A DNA stretch of 64,000 bases from Hyphococcus sp. (GCA_021776415.1 JAJFFY010000055.1:34275-98274), one strand, 5' to 3'; positions 1 through 10,706 are shown, counted from the stretch's first letter. Program-made: numbers and translations. Notes: generated by a model from the letters alone, not told the origin.

Positions 1-99
1 TCATGGAAATCTCGATATTTAAACGGATCGTGAGGTTGGAAAGTCGTGGCCTAACGCTTTGCTCGGCTGCGGTCAAACGGCGTTCTAATCGCGCCAGCG

Positions 100-1758
100 C
101 TAATCTCGCCAACCATGGGTGATCGGGTAGCGCCGGTCGCGGCCGAAATTGACCGCCGTGACTTTCGGTCCCGGCGCCGCCTGGCGGCGTTTGTATTCGG
201 CGACATAAAGCAGATGCTCAACGCGCCGCACCACCGCCTCGTCAAAGCCTTTGGCGACAATCTCCGATACCGCCATTTCCTTTTCGACCAGCATCTCCAA
301 AATCGGGTCGAGAATGTCATAGGCCGGCAGATTGTCCTCGTCTTTTTGGTCGTCGCGCAGCTCCGCCGAGGGTGGTTTGGCGATGATCCGTTCTGGGATC
401 ACGGCGCCGCTCGTACCTTGCAGGTCTATGGCGTGGTTTTCATTGCGCCAACGGCACAGCGCAAACACATCGGTCTTATAAATGTCCTTGAGCGGATTAT
501 AGCCGCCATTCATGTCGCCATAAAGCGTTGCATAGCCGACCGACATTTCCGATTTATTGCCAGTGGTTAAAACCATATCGCCAAACTTGTTGGACAGCGC
601 CATCAAAATAACGCCGCGCAGGCGCGACTGGATATTTTCTTCCGTTGTATCTTTGTCAAGATTTCCGAATACCGGCGCTAGCATCTCATCGAATGCGGCA
701 ACGCCCGGCTCAATACTGATCGAGCGATAGTCAACGCCAAGCAACGCCGCACATTGTTCCGCATCCTCAATGCTCTCGCGCGACGTATAGCGCGACGCCA
801 TCATCACGCAGCGCACTCGATCCGCGCCCAACGCATCAACAGCAATCGCCGCCGTTAGCGCTGAATCAACCCCGCCCGACAGGCCGATGATGACGCCCTT
901 GAACCGGTTCTTGTTGACATAATCGCGCACCGCCATGGTCACCGCACGGTAGGTCATCTCCGCACCGTCGACCCATTGCGCATGCGGGCCATCTTCGCAA
1001 ATCCAGCGTTGGCCGTCGCGCCGCCACTGCGTCAGGAACACGCCTTCGATAAATTGCGGCGCCTGGAAGGCAATCTCGCCGGCCCGATCCATGATAAAAC
1101 TGGCGCCCTCGAACAATACCTCATCTTGCCCGGCAAGCTGGTTGACGAAAATCATCGGCAACCCGGTCTGGGCAACGCGCTCGCGCGCCGCATCGGCGCG
1201 GTCGATAAGCGAGGTTTCGCGAAACGGCGATCCGTGCGGCACGATAAAAATTTCAGCGCCAGCTTTCTGCAACGCCTCCCCGGCCCCCGGCAGCCACATA
1301 TCTTCGCAAACCATCAGCCCGAGGCGGACGCCGTTGAGGTCAACGGGTTCGGGAAACGCAGGCCCCGGCGTGAACCGGCGCGGCTCATCGAAAACACCGT
1401 AATTGGGCAAGCGCACTTTATAGCGCGTCGCCACGATCTCGCCGGCATTCAAAACGAAAGCCGCATTATAAAGGCTATCGCCGTCCCTCCATGGCGCGCC
1501 GACAATCATCGCCGGACCGCCATCAGCAGTGTCGGCGGCGAGCGCCAGGACGGCGGCGTGGCAGGCGCGTTGAAAGGACGGTTTTTGCACAAGGTCTTCA
1601 GGCGGATAGCCCGCCACAACCAACTCGCAGAAGACAACAAGGTCAGCACCACCGGCGGTGGCCTCGCGCCGGGCCGCGCGGATGCGCACGACATTTCCGT
1701 CAATGTCGCCAACAACCGGCGCGATCTGCGCCACAGCAATTGAAATCCGGTCCGTCAT
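100..1758 (-). CDS. nadE: Glutamine-dependent NAD+ synthetase
   Basis: Last step of NAD biosynthesis: amidates nicotinate adenine dinucleotide with ammonia released from glutamine, in the cytoplasm. At 552 aa it has the two-domain form. The N-terminal nitrilase-type glutaminase (about residues 5-260) shows its catalytic triad: Glu in VVFCELVVAGYPPEDLV, Lys in RYKVRLPNYG, Cys in LGLMVCEDMW. The C-terminal synthetase domain carries the ATP pyrophosphatase P-loop GLSGGVDSALT and a later TTGNKSEMSVGYATLYGD segment typical of NadE. The ATG start is followed directly by the conserved RISIAVAQIAPVVGD strand, so the start is secure. It stands alone on the minus strand, 130 bases from the next gene, with no sign of an operon. 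Family assignment is near certain. Confidence 0.97.
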   Translation of the reverse strand: MTDRISIAVAQIAPVVGDIDGNVVRIRAARREATAGGADLVVFCELVVAGYPPEDLVQKPSFQRACHAAVLALAADTADGGPAMIVGAPWRDGDSLYNAAFVLNAGEIVATRYKVRLPNYGVFDEPRRFTPGPAFPEPVDLNGVRLGLMVCEDMWLPGAGEALQKAGAEIFIVPHGSPFRETSLIDRADAARERVAQTGLPMIFVNQLAGQDEVLFEGASFIMDRAGEIAFQAPQFIEGVFLTQWRRDGQRWICEDGPHAQWVDGAEMTYRAVTMAVRDYVNKNRFKGVIIGLSGGVDSALTAAIAVDALGADRVRCVMMASRYTSRESIEDAEQCAALLGVDYRSISIEPGVAAFDEMLAPVFGNLDKDTTEENIQSRLRGVILMALSNKFGDMVLTTGNKSEMSVGYATLYGDMNGGYNPLKDIYKTDVFALCRWRNENHAIDLQGTSGAVIPERIIAKPPSAELRDDQKDEDNLPAYDILDPILEMLVEKEMAVSEIVAKGFDEAVVRRVEHLLYVAEYKRRQAAPGPKVTAVNFGRDRRYPITHGWRD

Positions 1759-1888
1759 AATTTAACCGCCAGCAAACCCGTACATTATGTGCAAGCCACA
1801 GGCTCTATGTCAGTGTAGATATGGTCTCGCCAACAGAGAAGCAAATATTTGTTTGCAGCCGCAGCGCAAGGGGCGGCAGGCAAAGGGG

Positions 1889-2860
1889 TTACGCGCGCAA
1901 CCTTTTGTCGACCTCTACTTCAGCGCCGGTCTGCTCGACCCCGATCTGGGCGGCTTGCTCAATCTGCTGCGCCCAGGAGACCGTCACCCGGCCATCGTGG
2001 CCGGAAACTACGGGCGCTTTGGAAAGACGGATCGCTTCGATAAACAAAGCCGCGCCATAGGCCAGTGGATCGCGGATCGCCAGCGGCGCTTTGTCTGGCG
2101 AGATATCCGCTTTCAACTGCGCCGGCGTGGTGTTGGAAATGGTCCGGGCAATAAAATCAAAATCGATGACGCCGTCATCGTAAACCAACTTCATACGGCG
2201 CTCTGAAACTTTTGACCGGCGGGCGGCCCCCAGGACCGCAACAGTTCCATTTTCAAGTAAAAGTTCAGCCGATATTTCATCTGTATTACCGCTTGCATAG
2301 ACGGTGCTGACATCAGCCCCTGACAGCTGGCGCACAATATCAAGGTCGTGGACCATCAAATCAAACGCAACCGAAACATCATCGCAGCGCCCGCTATGGG
2401 GAACGCGCCGTACGCACTCAATCCTAACCGGCGCGCGCTCACGCGAAAAAAGCCCCACCGCAGCGCAAACATAGCGTTCCTGATGGCCAATCTGCAGCAC
2501 CAGATTTTTGGTATCGGCAAGGGCAATCAAACGATCGACGTCACCGACCGTCAGGGCAAGCGGCTTTTCGACAAAACAGTGGCAGTCGTTTAACAGCGCC
2601 GCTTCGCAAAGCGAAAAATGGTCGCTTGCCGGCGCGGCAATCACTACCGCATCCATCTCCTGCAGGAACGTAAGATAGCTCTGATAGGTCTTGGTATTAT
2701 GTTTGTGCGCCAGCGCCTGCGCGCGCGCTTCGTCGGTGTCGTAGACGCCGGCGAATATAATATTCCCGCGCTCAACAAGATCGCGATCTACAAGCTTGGC
2801 GGCGTGGTAAGAGCCGAAAACACCGGCCCCGGCAACACCCACTCTTAATGATGGCGGCAC
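1889..2860 (-). CDS. Gfo/Idh/MocA family oxidoreductase
   Basis: NAD(P)-dependent oxidoreductase of the glucose-fructose oxidoreductase/inositol dehydrogenase family, about 323 aa, cytoplasmic. The N-terminal Rossmann fold begins with RVGVAGAGVFGSYHA (GxGxxG), and the family motif EKPLA follows VVIAAPASDHFSLCEAAL at about residue 95. The C-terminal half is the alpha/beta substrate and dimer domain. The reading frame opens at TTG 2866, but GTG at 2860 is preceded by GGGGG at about 7 nt and is the better start. Substrate cannot be told from sequence; UDP-sugar or inositol dehydrogenases are possible. It lies between DAHP synthase and nadE on the same strand with gaps of more than 100 bases, so co-transcription is unproven. 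Confidence 0.88.
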   Translation of the reverse strand: MPPSLRVGVAGAGVFGSYHAAKLVDRDLVERGNIIFAGVYDTDEARAQALAHKHNTKTYQSYLTFLQEMDAVVIAAPASDHFSLCEAALLNDCHCFVEKPLALTVGDVDRLIALADTKNLVLQIGHQERYVCAAVGLFSRERAPVRIECVRRVPHSGRCDDVSVAFDLMVHDLDIVRQLSGADVSTVYASGNTDEISAELLLENGTVAVLGAARRSKVSERRMKLVYDDGVIDFDFIARTISNTTPAQLKADISPDKAPLAIRDPLAYGAALFIEAIRLSKAPVVSGHDGRVTVSWAQQIEQAAQIGVEQTGAEVEVDKRLRA

Positions 2861-3003
2861 GCACAAACCCCCGTTCGCACTGGTAACAACACCGGCTCTC
2901 CCGCCGGTTTCCGCGACACCATACAGGCGGTTCCTATCGGGACAATTGCCTTAGTTCACACAAATGGTCAAACTATGTTTCCGGCTATTTCAGCACCCCA
3001 GAA

Positions 3004-4368
3004 CTATTTTTCACCGCTTTCGTTACGGTTGTCTTTAAAGCTGTCGCCGAGAATGAAAGCCAGTTCAAGCGCTTGGCTGGCGTTCAGCCTCGGGTCGCAA
3101 TGGGTGTGGTAGCGTGAGGAAAGATCGGCCTCGGAGATTTCCTGTGATCCGCCAAGGCACTCGGTCACATTCTGACCGGTCATCTCGATATGGACGCCGC
3201 CCGGGTGGGCGCCTTCGGCGCGGCAGACATCCACAAAATTGCGCACCTCCGATAAAATTGAATCAAACTGCCGGGTTTTGTAGCCAACCTCGGTCTTAAT
3301 GGTGTTGCCGTGCATGGGATCGCAGGACCAGACCACATTGCGGCCTTCGGACCCTATCCGCCGTAACAGGGGCGGCAAACCGTCGGCGACATGGTCCGCC
3401 CCAAACCGGGCGATCAGAACGACGCGGCCGGCTTCATTTTTTGGATCGATCACATCGAGAATGCGGATCAGCTCATCAGGTTCGAGCGACGGGCCGCATT
3501 TGACGCCAATCGGGTTTTCAATACCGCGGCAAAATTCAACATGAGCGCCATCCGGCTGACGTGTGCGATCGCCAATCCAGACCATATGGGCGGAAGTGTC
3601 ATACCAGTCGCCAGTCGTTGAATCGACGCGCGTCATCGCCGCTTCATAGCCGAGCAACAACGCTTCGTGGCTGGTGTAGAAATTGACCTCGCGAATAGCC
3701 CGCACATCGCCGCCGTCAACGCCGCAGGCCTCCATGAAGTTGATCGCTTCGGAAATCTTATCGGCAAGAGCGCGATAGCGATGTTCCTGGCTGTTGCCGG
3801 AAACAAATTCTAAATTCCAGCGATGAACATTGCGCAAGTCCGCATAGCCGCCAGTTGCAAAGGCGCGTATCAGGTTGAGCGTCGCCGCTGATTGTCCATA
3901 TGCCTTCAATAACCGTTGTGGGTCTGGCGCACGCATCGCTGCGGTAAACTCCGCGCCGTTGATATTATCGCCGCGATAGCTCGGCAAAGTATCACCGTCT
4001 TTGGTCTCTATCGGTGCGCTGCGCGGCTTGGCGTATTGCCCGGCGATGCGGCCGACTTTCACCACCGGCACCGCCGCGCCAAAGGTCAGCGCCACCGACA
4101 TTTGCAACAGCACCCGGAAGGTGTCGCGGATGTTGTCGGGGTGAAACTCCTTAAAGCTCTCCGCGCAATCGCCGCCCTGGAGCAAAAATGCTTTGCCGCG
4201 CGCGACTTCCGCCAAGGAGGCGCGCAAGGTTCTGACCTCGCCGGCAAAGACCAGCGGCGGATAGCCCGACAGCTCCGCCTCGACCACCGCCAGGGCGGCA
4301 GGGTCCGGATAATCCTCAGGAATATGCCGCGCCGGCTTTGATCGCCAGCTATCAACCGTCCAAGTCAT
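3004..4368 (-). CDS. Class II 3-deoxy-7-phosphoheptulonate (DAHP) synthase
   Basis: First enzyme of the shikimate pathway: condenses phosphoenolpyruvate and erythrose 4-phosphate. About 454 aa, the plant/Mycobacterium-type class II enzyme and not AroF/G/H class I. Visible class II motifs are [11 protein letters not shown] (metal-binding Cys), [15 protein letters not shown], the substrate loop [18 protein letters not shown], and [10 protein letters not shown] near the C-terminus. The frame is open up to 4455, but [20 protein letters not shown] at 4368 matches the usual class II N-terminus, so 4368 is chosen. It is divergent from the hydrolase that starts at 4507, so the 138 bases between them should hold both promoters. 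Confidence 0.95.
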   Translation of the reverse strand: MTWTVDSWRSKPARHIPEDYPDPAALAVVEAELSGYPPLVFAGEVRTLRASLAEVARGKAFLLQGGDCAESFKEFHPDNIRDTFRVLLQMSVALTFGAAVPVVKVGRIAGQYAKPRSAPIETKDGDTLPSYRGDNINGAEFTAAMRAPDPQRLLKAYGQSAATLNLIRAFATGGYADLRNVHRWNLEFVSGNSQEHRYRALADKISEAINFMEACGVDGGDVRAIREVNFYTSHEALLLGYEAAMTRVDSTTGDWYDTSAHMVWIGDRTRQPDGAHVEFCRGIENPIGVKCGPSLEPDELIRILDVIDPKNEAGRVVLIARFGADHVADGLPPLLRRIGSEGRNVVWSCDPMHGNTIKTEVGYKTRQFDSILSEVRNFVDVCRAEGAHPGGVHIEMTGQNVTECLGGSQEISEADLSSRYHTHCDPRLNASQALELAFILGDSFKDNRNESGEK

Positions 4369-4506
4369 CTCAAAACTCCAACCAATACATGTCTGTAGCG
4401 CGGGGCTCGCCGCACCGCAACAATTTCGCGTCCTGTCATTTTCGTGACTTCGCATCCATGAGTGTGGCTGCTAAGACAGAACGTTGAAATTTTCAGGAGC
4501 TTGCCC

Positions 4507-5373
4507 GTGAAACACGCCCTCTACGCCACCGCCATTGTGATGGCTACCGCGCCCGCACTCGCCCAGAATGATTTCTCCGAGGTTGAGATAAAGACCACCA
4601 GCGTCGCCGAGGGCGTCTATATGCTCCAAGGCGCAGGCGGTAATATCGGCCTTTCGGTCGGCGAGGACGGCGCCTTTCTGATCGATGATCAGTTCGCTCC
4701 GCTGAACGAGAAAATCCTGGCGGCGGTCGCCGCCGTGACGGACAAGTCGGTAGAGTTTGTCCTCAATACTCACTACCACGGCGACCACACTGGCGGTAAT
4801 GAACTGCTCGGCAAATCCGGCGCTCATATCGTCGCCCATGACAATGTGCGCGTCCGCCTCGCCAAGGCCAAAGCCGGAACCCCCGCCGCCGCGCTGCCGG
4901 TGATTACCTTTTCAGACACAACAACATTTCACTGGAACGATCAGGAGATTTACATCTTCCATCCCGAAAATGCACATACGGATGGTGATGCGATTGTACA
5001 TTTTCGCAATCTCAATATCGTGCATATGGGCGATGCGATGTTTTCCGGCCGCTACCCCTATATCGATATTGACGCCGGCGGCAGCCTCGAAGGCTATATT
5101 GCATCACTTGAAAGCGTTGCGGCGATGATCGGTGACAACGTCAAAGTAATCCCCGGACATGGACCGCTATCGTCAAAGGCTGACATCGAACGCTCGATTG
5201 TAATGCTCAAAGACGTGCGCACGCGCATTGCGGCTTTGATCGATGAAGGGCTTGATGAAGACGCCGCGGTTGCGGCTGATCCACTGGCCGACCTCAACGA
5301 GGAATGGGCGTGGCGGTTTATCACCGGCGAAAAGATGGTCCGCACCGCCTATAAGTCGCTCACGGCAAAATAA
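4507..5373 (+). CDS. Secreted metallo-beta-lactamase-fold hydrolase
   Basis: About 288 aa exported hydrolase. A Sec signal peptide (KHALYATAIVMATAPALAQ) is followed by a metallo-beta-lactamase fold with the zinc motif NTHYHGDHTGGNE, further ligands in PENAHTDGDAIVHF and MGDAMFSG, and the last His in VIPGHGPLSSK. The start is set at GTG 4507, 7 nt after AGGAG at 4495-4499; the in-frame ATG at 4462 would add 15 residues ahead of the signal peptide. This layout resembles cyclase/quinoprotein-relay-type MBL proteins rather than true beta-lactamases; the substrate is unknown. A terminator-like hairpin follows at 5419. Confidence 0.9.
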   Translation: MKHALYATAIVMATAPALAQNDFSEVEIKTTSVAEGVYMLQGAGGNIGLSVGEDGAFLIDDQFAPLNEKILAAVAAVTDKSVEFVLNTHYHGDHTGGNELLGKSGAHIVAHDNVRVRLAKAKAGTPAAALPVITFSDTTTFHWNDQEIYIFHPENAHTDGDAIVHFRNLNIVHMGDAMFSGRYPYIDIDAGGSLEGYIASLESVAAMIGDNVKVIPGHGPLSSKADIERSIVMLKDVRTRIAALIDEGLDEDAAVAADPLADLNEEWAWRFITGEKMVRTAYKSLTAK

Positions 5374-5400
5374 AAAACGCGCCCGCTGATGCGGACGCGT
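5371..5400 (-). terminator. Intrinsic terminator of the small periplasmic gene
   Basis: On the minus strand a 10-bp stem ACGCGTCCGC/GCGGGCGCGT closes an ATCA loop and runs into six T. It lies about 120 bases after the stop of the minus-strand gene at 5524-5808 and overlaps the last bases of the plus-strand hydrolase gene. Confidence 0.75.
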
Positions 5401-5418
5401 CAAGTTGCTGGGAAGTTA

Positions 5419-5463
5419 GAGCAGAGCCGTCATTGGTCGGACTTGACCTCTGCTCCATTTTTT
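5419..5463 (+). terminator. Probable intrinsic terminator of the MBL-fold gene
   Basis: Plus-strand GAGCAGAG (5419-5426) pairs with CTCTGCTC (5448-5455). The loop can itself pair GTC with GAC, and a CATTTTTT tract follows. It is positioned 45 bases after the hydrolase stop. Confidence 0.55.
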
Positions 5464-5523
5464 ACCGTCGCGCGATCCGAAAAAGTGGGAATTGCTTTTT
5501 CATTTGATCACGCTCTGGGTTGT

Positions 5524-5808
5524 TCAGGACTGCAACGCAACCTCGAGAACTTTACCGCGGCGCACTTTGCACTCAGCACGCAGAACTTCACCGTCAGCAT
5601 GCGGGATAAGTTCAAGGCTCAGCCGTTTGGCGGAACCGCCAGTGGTGCGAATAAATTTCACGCGATAATCACTGACAACCGCTAATTCCTGAGCATCGAT
5701 CGCCTCAGCGCACAAATTGACCTCTTCGCTTATGCTTGTGGCGTGTGCAGGAACCGCCGCGAGGGCGAAAATACTTACAAAAAGACCGGCAAATAACTTC
5801 TTAACCAT
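5524..5808 (-). CDS. Small exported protein of unknown function
   Basis: About 94 aa. The chosen ATG at 5808 follows a GGAG box at about 7 nt and opens a clear signal peptide (MVKKLFAGLFVSIFALAAVPAHA). The mature part is about 70 residues with two Cys (VNLCAEAID and LRAECKVRR), which could form one disulfide in the periplasm. The frame is open upstream to 5874, but those residues would precede the signal peptide. It is divergent from the HxlR regulator, whose operator-like dyads lie in the shared 180-base interval, so the regulator may control it. Family not recognised. Confidence 0.7.
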   Translation of the reverse strand: MVKKLFAGLFVSIFALAAVPAHATSISEEVNLCAEAIDAQELAVVSDYRVKFIRTTGGSAKRLSLELIPHADGEVLRAECKVRRGKVLEVALQS

Positions 5809-5876
5809 GGGATTGGCTCCATCAAAGGGGTTTGCGACCGGCTGCGCAGAATTCAGGGGCGCCGGTTGATACACTT

Positions 5877-5974
5877 TATAGTTTACTATATATTTTTATA
5901 GTGTCAATAGCTATTTAAGGAAGCATATGATATTTTTGCAAAGACGACAGATTCGTCGCAGATATAGTAACTAT
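5877..5974. promoter_or_regulatory. Candidate HxlR operators in the divergent promoter region
   Basis: Two related AT-rich dyads flank this interval: TATAGTTTACTATA at 5877-5890 (six-base arms, TT centre) and ATAGTAACTAT at 5964-5974 (five-base arms, one-base centre). A further half-site TATAGTGTC lies at about 5897. The second dyad ends just before the GAGGG ribosome site of the regulator gene, as expected for autorepression. HxlR/DUF24 proteins are winged-helix dimers that bind such short dyads near their own genes; the pairing here is inferred. Confidence 0.55.
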
Positions 5975-5987
5975 CGAGGGCCATCAG

Positions 5988-6719
5988 ATGGCTAAGCCGC
6001 AAAGGACGCCTATGTCGCGCACCTATAATAAGGACTGCATTCTCGCCCATGCTCTCGATCTTCTGGGCGAGCGTTGGACACTCCTTATTTTGCGCGATCT
6101 GTTTTTAGGCCCGCAGCGCTTTGGCGACTTAGCGGCCGGGATGCCGGGCATCGGCGCCAATCTTTTGAGCAAACGTTTGAAGGAACTTGAGCAGGCGGGC
6201 ATTATTGCCGCCCCAACATCGACCGAGGCCGGGGCCGGCTATCGGCTGGCGCCGTGGGGAGAAGGGCTGCGACCGGCAATCCGCGCAATGATGTCGTGGT
6301 CAATCCATTATTTCATGGAACGGCCTGAATCATCACCGGCGCGCGAATGTATTTACACCAATAATCTTGAGCCGGACAGTGTCGCGCTTGCGATCGAGCT
6401 ATTTGCCCAATTTAGTCCGGAACCGGATCTAAGTTATGTCGCCCACATATTTATCGATGATTTCCCGTACACATTATACTACATGAACGGTGATATGATC
6501 GCGCGGCGCGGGGCCGACACGCCCGCGGTTGCAAAAATCTCGACGAATGTCGCCACGGTTATGCAGGCGTTCCGCAAAGAGCTTTCGCTTGAGAACGCCA
6601 AGTCTCGTATGGATATTTCCGGCCCCGACAAAGTGATTACGCATCTTCTCAGATGCATCGTCCACACAGAAACGCAAATGGACGACGCATGTGGGCCGGC
6701 GCAGGCAAGCGCCGTTTAA
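5988..6719 (+). CDS. HxlR-family transcriptional regulator
   Basis: 243 aa. The N-terminal winged helix (about residues 10-100) is typical of HxlR/DUF24: a Cys in YNKDCILAHALDLLGERWTLLI, then RFGDLAAGMPGIGANLLSKRLKELE. A C-terminal domain of about 130 residues follows, as in long HxlR members with an SCP2-like ligand-binding region. ATG 5988 is served by GAGGG at 5976-5980; ATG 6012 is an alternative. It sits divergently from the small periplasmic gene and converges on the CoA-transferase genes with only 2 bases between the stops. The inducer is unknown; many HxlR proteins sense electrophiles or oxidants through the N-terminal Cys. Confidence 0.9.
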   Translation: MAKPQRTPMSRTYNKDCILAHALDLLGERWTLLILRDLFLGPQRFGDLAAGMPGIGANLLSKRLKELEQAGIIAAPTSTEAGAGYRLAPWGEGLRPAIRAMMSWSIHYFMERPESSPARECIYTNNLEPDSVALAIELFAQFSPEPDLSYVAHIFIDDFPYTLYYMNGDMIARRGADTPAVAKISTNVATVMQAFRKELSLENAKSRMDISGPDKVITHLLRCIVHTETQMDDACGPAQASAV

Positions 6720-6721
6720 TT

Positions 6722-7359
<638 letters not shown>

Positions 7360-7360
<1 letters not shown>

Positions 7361-8064
7361 TATGCGCTCTCCCTTTCACGAACCGTGCGTTGTTCAATAC
7401 GCTTTTCGTGTTCGGCCTCGATGATCCGCTGGACATAAATGCCCGGCGTGTGGATGCAGCCAGGATCAAGACTGCCAAGCGGTACAATCTCCTCAACTTC
7501 AGCGACCGTTACCTTGCCGGCAGTCGCCATCATCGGATTAAAATTGCGCGCAGTCTTTCGGTAGATGAGGTTGCCCTGTTCGTCGCCCTTCCAGGCTTTG
7601 ACGATCGACAGATCCGACACCAGGCCGGTCTCGAGAATGTAAGTCTCGCCGTCAAAGTCTTTGTGCTCTTTGCCTTCGGCTATAACCGTGCCGACGCCGG
7701 TCTTGGTGTAAAAGCCAGGAATGCCGGCGCCGCCGGCGCGGCAGCGCTCAGCCAGCGTGCCTTGCGGATTGAATTCGAGCTCCAACTCGCCCGCGAGGTA
7801 TTGGCGTTCAAATTCTTTGTTCTCACCGACATAAGAGGAGATCATCTTTTTTATCTGGCGCGTCTGCAGCAAAAAGCCGAGCCCGAAATCATCGATCCCG
7901 GCATTGTTTGAAACCACGGTGAGGTCCGTGACCCCGGTATCTCTAAGCGCGATGATCAGGTTTTCCGCTATGCCGCAAAGCCCGAAACCGCCGGACATTA
8001 CAGTCATGCCGTCAAACACCAGGCCGTCCAGAGCGGCTTTCGCGTCGGGAAAGATTTTCTTCAT
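7360..8064 (-). CDS. scoA: 3-oxoacid CoA-transferase, subunit A
   Basis: About 234 aa partner of the following B subunit. It starts [19 protein letters not shown] with the CoA-binding glycine stretch [15 protein letters not shown]; the motif [15 protein letters not shown] is also typical. ATG 8064 is preceded by GGAGGC; the longer upstream frame to 8220 runs into the divergent gene at 8132 and is rejected. The A-B order with overlapping stop/start is the standard operon for this enzyme. Confidence 0.94.
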
Positions 8065-8131
8065 CGAAAAGCCTCCGGTAAATTTGCCCTTCGAGTAGCG
8101 CAAAAGAAACAATGCGTCTACTAAGGCGATA

Positions 8132-9175
8132 ATGAAGAGCCTCACCAAAATCGCTCTCGACGATATCGTCGCTGATCCATGCTGGCTGCCCCACCAATTA
8201 GACTTGGGACGGCGCATCATTACTTTCGCTCGGTTCGATCGCTACACTTTGTCTAAAGCAACATTCCTGGACAACCGCATTGACGAAACGGTCTCGGCGT
8301 GGACGGAAGCGCCCATCGACGCCCTTCTCGAGGCGAAGGTCCCGGCGCGGCCAGCCCCGGCTTTTCTATTGCATACCTCCTATTGTTGCTCGACCTTAAT
8401 GACGCGCGCGCTTGACGTTCCCGGCCGCACTTTGGCGCTCAGAGAACCCGAGATCATTATGGGCTTGTCGAACGCATACAGAATGGCGAGCAACCAGAAC
8501 GAGCTGAGCCTCGCCGAAAGACTGCGAGATGTTATTTTAAATTTACTGACGCGACCGCATTTGGAAAACGAACGGGTGCTGATCAAACCGACAAACGCGG
8601 CCAACAATCTCGCGCCAATCCTATCCGCACATGGGGTTCCAATCATATTTCTATATGGCGACCTGAGAGGGTTCCTCGCTTCCGTTATTAAGAAGGGCGA
8701 GCCGTGCAGAACCATTGTGCGACAAATATATCGGGTCTTCGCCATGGATAAGGTCGGCGTCAGCGTGATCTCCCAACGCGATGCGCTCGCATTGACGGAC
8801 CTGCAAATCGCGGCTCTGGCCTGGCGGCATCAAATCGAAATGTTTAACGCAATACTTTTGGCGCCCGACGGCGCACATTTGCGCTCGCTGAACTTCCAAA
8901 CGCTTTTGGAGCGCCCAGCTGAAACGTTGCGGGCTGCAAGCGATCACTTGCAACTTAACATCGACGTTGAAACACTAAATGAGACCGCTAACGGCCCGGT
9001 GTTTCAAACCGACTCCAAAGAGGAGGGCCGCCGCTACGACGCCGCTCAACGCGCCAGAGAAGAAGCGGCGCTGATGGATCAACACAGCGAAGTGCTGGAT
9101 TTGATCGAACAGTGGGCGTTCAAACTCTCCCTCGGCGGTGACGCGCCAGCGCGTTTGCCGAAATCCTTGATCTAA
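8132..9175 (+). CDS. Sulfotransferase-like P-loop protein
   Basis: 347 aa, cytoplasmic, no signal or membrane segment. The segment [17 protein letters not shown] at about residues 97-113 resembles the 5'-phosphosulfate loop of the sulfotransferase family (usual form PRSGSTLL). A later stretch, [20 protein letters not shown], resembles the 3'-phosphate region. The rest is poorly conserved to memory, so the acceptor cannot be named and a non-catalytic role is possible. ATG 8132 has AAGG upstream. It diverges from scoA with 67 bases between starts. Confidence 0.6.
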   Translation: MKSLTKIALDDIVADPCWLPHQLDLGRRIITFARFDRYTLSKATFLDNRIDETVSAWTEAPIDALLEAKVPARPAPAFLLHTSYCCSTLMTRALDVPGRTLALREPEIIMGLSNAYRMASNQNELSLAERLRDVILNLLTRPHLENERVLIKPTNAANNLAPILSAHGVPIIFLYGDLRGFLASVIKKGEPCRTIVRQIYRVFAMDKVGVSVISQRDALALTDLQIAALAWRHQIEMFNAILLAPDGAHLRSLNFQTLLERPAETLRAASDHLQLNIDVETLNETANGPVFQTDSKEEGRRYDAAQRAREEAALMDQHSEVLDLIEQWAFKLSLGGDAPARLPKSLI

Positions 9176-9302
9176 AATAGCATGTTAAGCAGCGCTCCCG
9201 GGCTTCTTGCAAAGCCCACTACGCAACATAGTCAAGATCGAATTCTCTCGCTGCAGAAAGCGTTTCCCCGGGGCAGCCAATTCCGGCTAGGTTGCGCATA
9301 AT

Positions 9303-10706
9303 ATGAATTTGAAAACACATCATAAGATATTGTTGTTGGGCGGAGGCGCGGTAGCGCTCGGCCTGGCATTTGCGGGCATGAAGCTGAACGCCATCGCCCA
9401 CACCGGCGCCGCCTATAAAGCCAAGGTCGCCTGCTCGGAAATTTTTCTCGCCGGGCGGGCGCGCGAGGCTGTGCTAACATCCGAGTTTGAAAACATTGAT
9501 CCATTTCTGGACCGCATGAGCGTTGCTGTGGATGACGTTAAACGTGAAACCATCGCCGCCGGTCCCTTGGGTCTTGGGCGCGCTAAAGCGATCTACCGCG
9601 ATGGTTATGGGTGCACGCTTGAAAACCAAAAACCGCTCGCCGCTTTGCCGGCCATCGCACCGGTCACAGCTGAGCCATGGATTGACGCGACGATAAATTC
9701 CGATCTCAAACTCGACCATGTCGATACAAAAAAACTCAACGCCCTTATCGATGCCGCCTTTGCCGACAGCGCCGCCGGCAATCGCGCCTTGCTGGTCGTT
9801 GTTGACGGCAGGATTGTCGCTGAGGGCTATGGCGACGGAATTTCCAAAACCACGCGGCTTGCTTCCTGGTCGATGGCCAAAAGCGTCACCGCGACGGTGC
9901 TTGGCGCTGCGGTCTTGCAGGGCCTGGTTGATCTGGGCGACCCGGTCCCGGTTTCCGAATGGCGTGATGATGCTGCGCGATCAAAAATCACCTGGGGCGA
10001 TCTTCTACATATGCAGAGCGGGCTGGCGTTTGACGAAAGTTACGGCGCCATGCTCTCCGATGTGAATTTGATGTTATTTCGCGAGGCCGACGCTGGCGGT
10101 TATGCCGCTGACATGCCGGCGATTTATCCGCGGGGGGAGCATTGGGCCTATTCCAGCGGCACGGTCAACTTGCTTGCGCGCGCGTTGCGGCGCGTGTTGG
10201 AGGACGCCGGCGTCAGTTATCATGAGTTTGCCCACGATGCGATCTATGCACCGATCGGCGCGGCCAGCATCGTCATGGAACCTGACGCGGCGGGCACGTC
10301 GATTGGCTCATCATTTATATACGCAACCGCACGCGACTGGGCCCGGCTCGGCGATTTATATCTTCGCGGTGGTGTCTGGGGAACCAAGCGCATCCTGCCC
10401 GAAGGCTGGCCCAACTATGTCGCCACTCCGGCAGCGGCTTCGGACAATCAATACGGCGCTTATTTTTGGCTCAACCGCGAAGGCGGGCAAGATAAAACCA
10501 CCCGCGCGCGGTTTATCCCCGGCCTGCCGGAAGGCGCCTATTTCATGTCCGGTCATGAAGGGCAGTTTGTGTTTATCATCCCTTCGAGGAACATGGTGAT
10601 CGTCCGTACGGGCATCACCCGGGGAAGGCCCGCAGTGGCGGCGTCGGCGCCGCTGATCGCCGCGTTATACAACGCCGTTGATGAACCCGAAGCGGCGCCA
10701 GAATAA
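9303..10706 (+). CDS. Membrane-anchored serine hydrolase, class C beta-lactamase fold
   Basis: 467 aa. An N-terminal hydrophobic segment (residues about 9-27) anchors or exports the protein. The serine hydrolase domain starts near residue 140 and shows the SxxK nucleophile in SWSMAKSVTAT, a Tyr motif in WAYSSGTVNL, and an HEG motif in MSGHEGQFVF in place of KTG. This set is typical of the 6-aminohexanoate-dimer hydrolase/EstB branch, which hydrolyses esters or amides rather than giving drug resistance. The residues between the anchor and the domain form a linker of unknown role. The Shine-Dalgarno site is weak. Confidence 0.85.
   Translation: MNLKTHHKILLLGGGAVALGLAFAGMKLNAIAHTGAAYKAKVACSEIFLAGRAREAVLTSEFENIDPFLDRMSVAVDDVKRETIAAGPLGLGRAKAIYRDGYGCTLENQKPLAALPAIAPVTAEPWIDATINSDLKLDHVDTKKLNALIDAAFADSAAGNRALLVVVDGRIVAEGYGDGISKTTRLASWSMAKSVTATVLGAAVLQGLVDLGDPVPVSEWRDDAARSKITWGDLLHMQSGLAFDESYGAMLSDVNLMLFREADAGGYAADMPAIYPRGEHWAYSSGTVNLLARALRRVLEDAGVSYHEFAHDAIYAPIGAASIVMEPDAAGTSIGSSFIYATARDWARLGDLYLRGGVWGTKRILPEGWPNYVATPAAASDNQYGAYFWLNREGGQDKTTRARFIPGLPEGAYFMSGHEGQFVFIIPSRNMVIVRTGITRGRPAVAASAPLIAALYNAVDEPEAAPE

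Noticed and set aside
1..99. Partial gene at the left edge
   Set aside because: A CAT at 2-4 could be a minus-strand start, but only one codon is visible and no ribosome site supports it.
9303..10706. Beta-lactamase resistance gene
   Set aside because: SxxK is present, but the third motif is HEG rather than KTG and the layout is that of esterase/amidase relatives.
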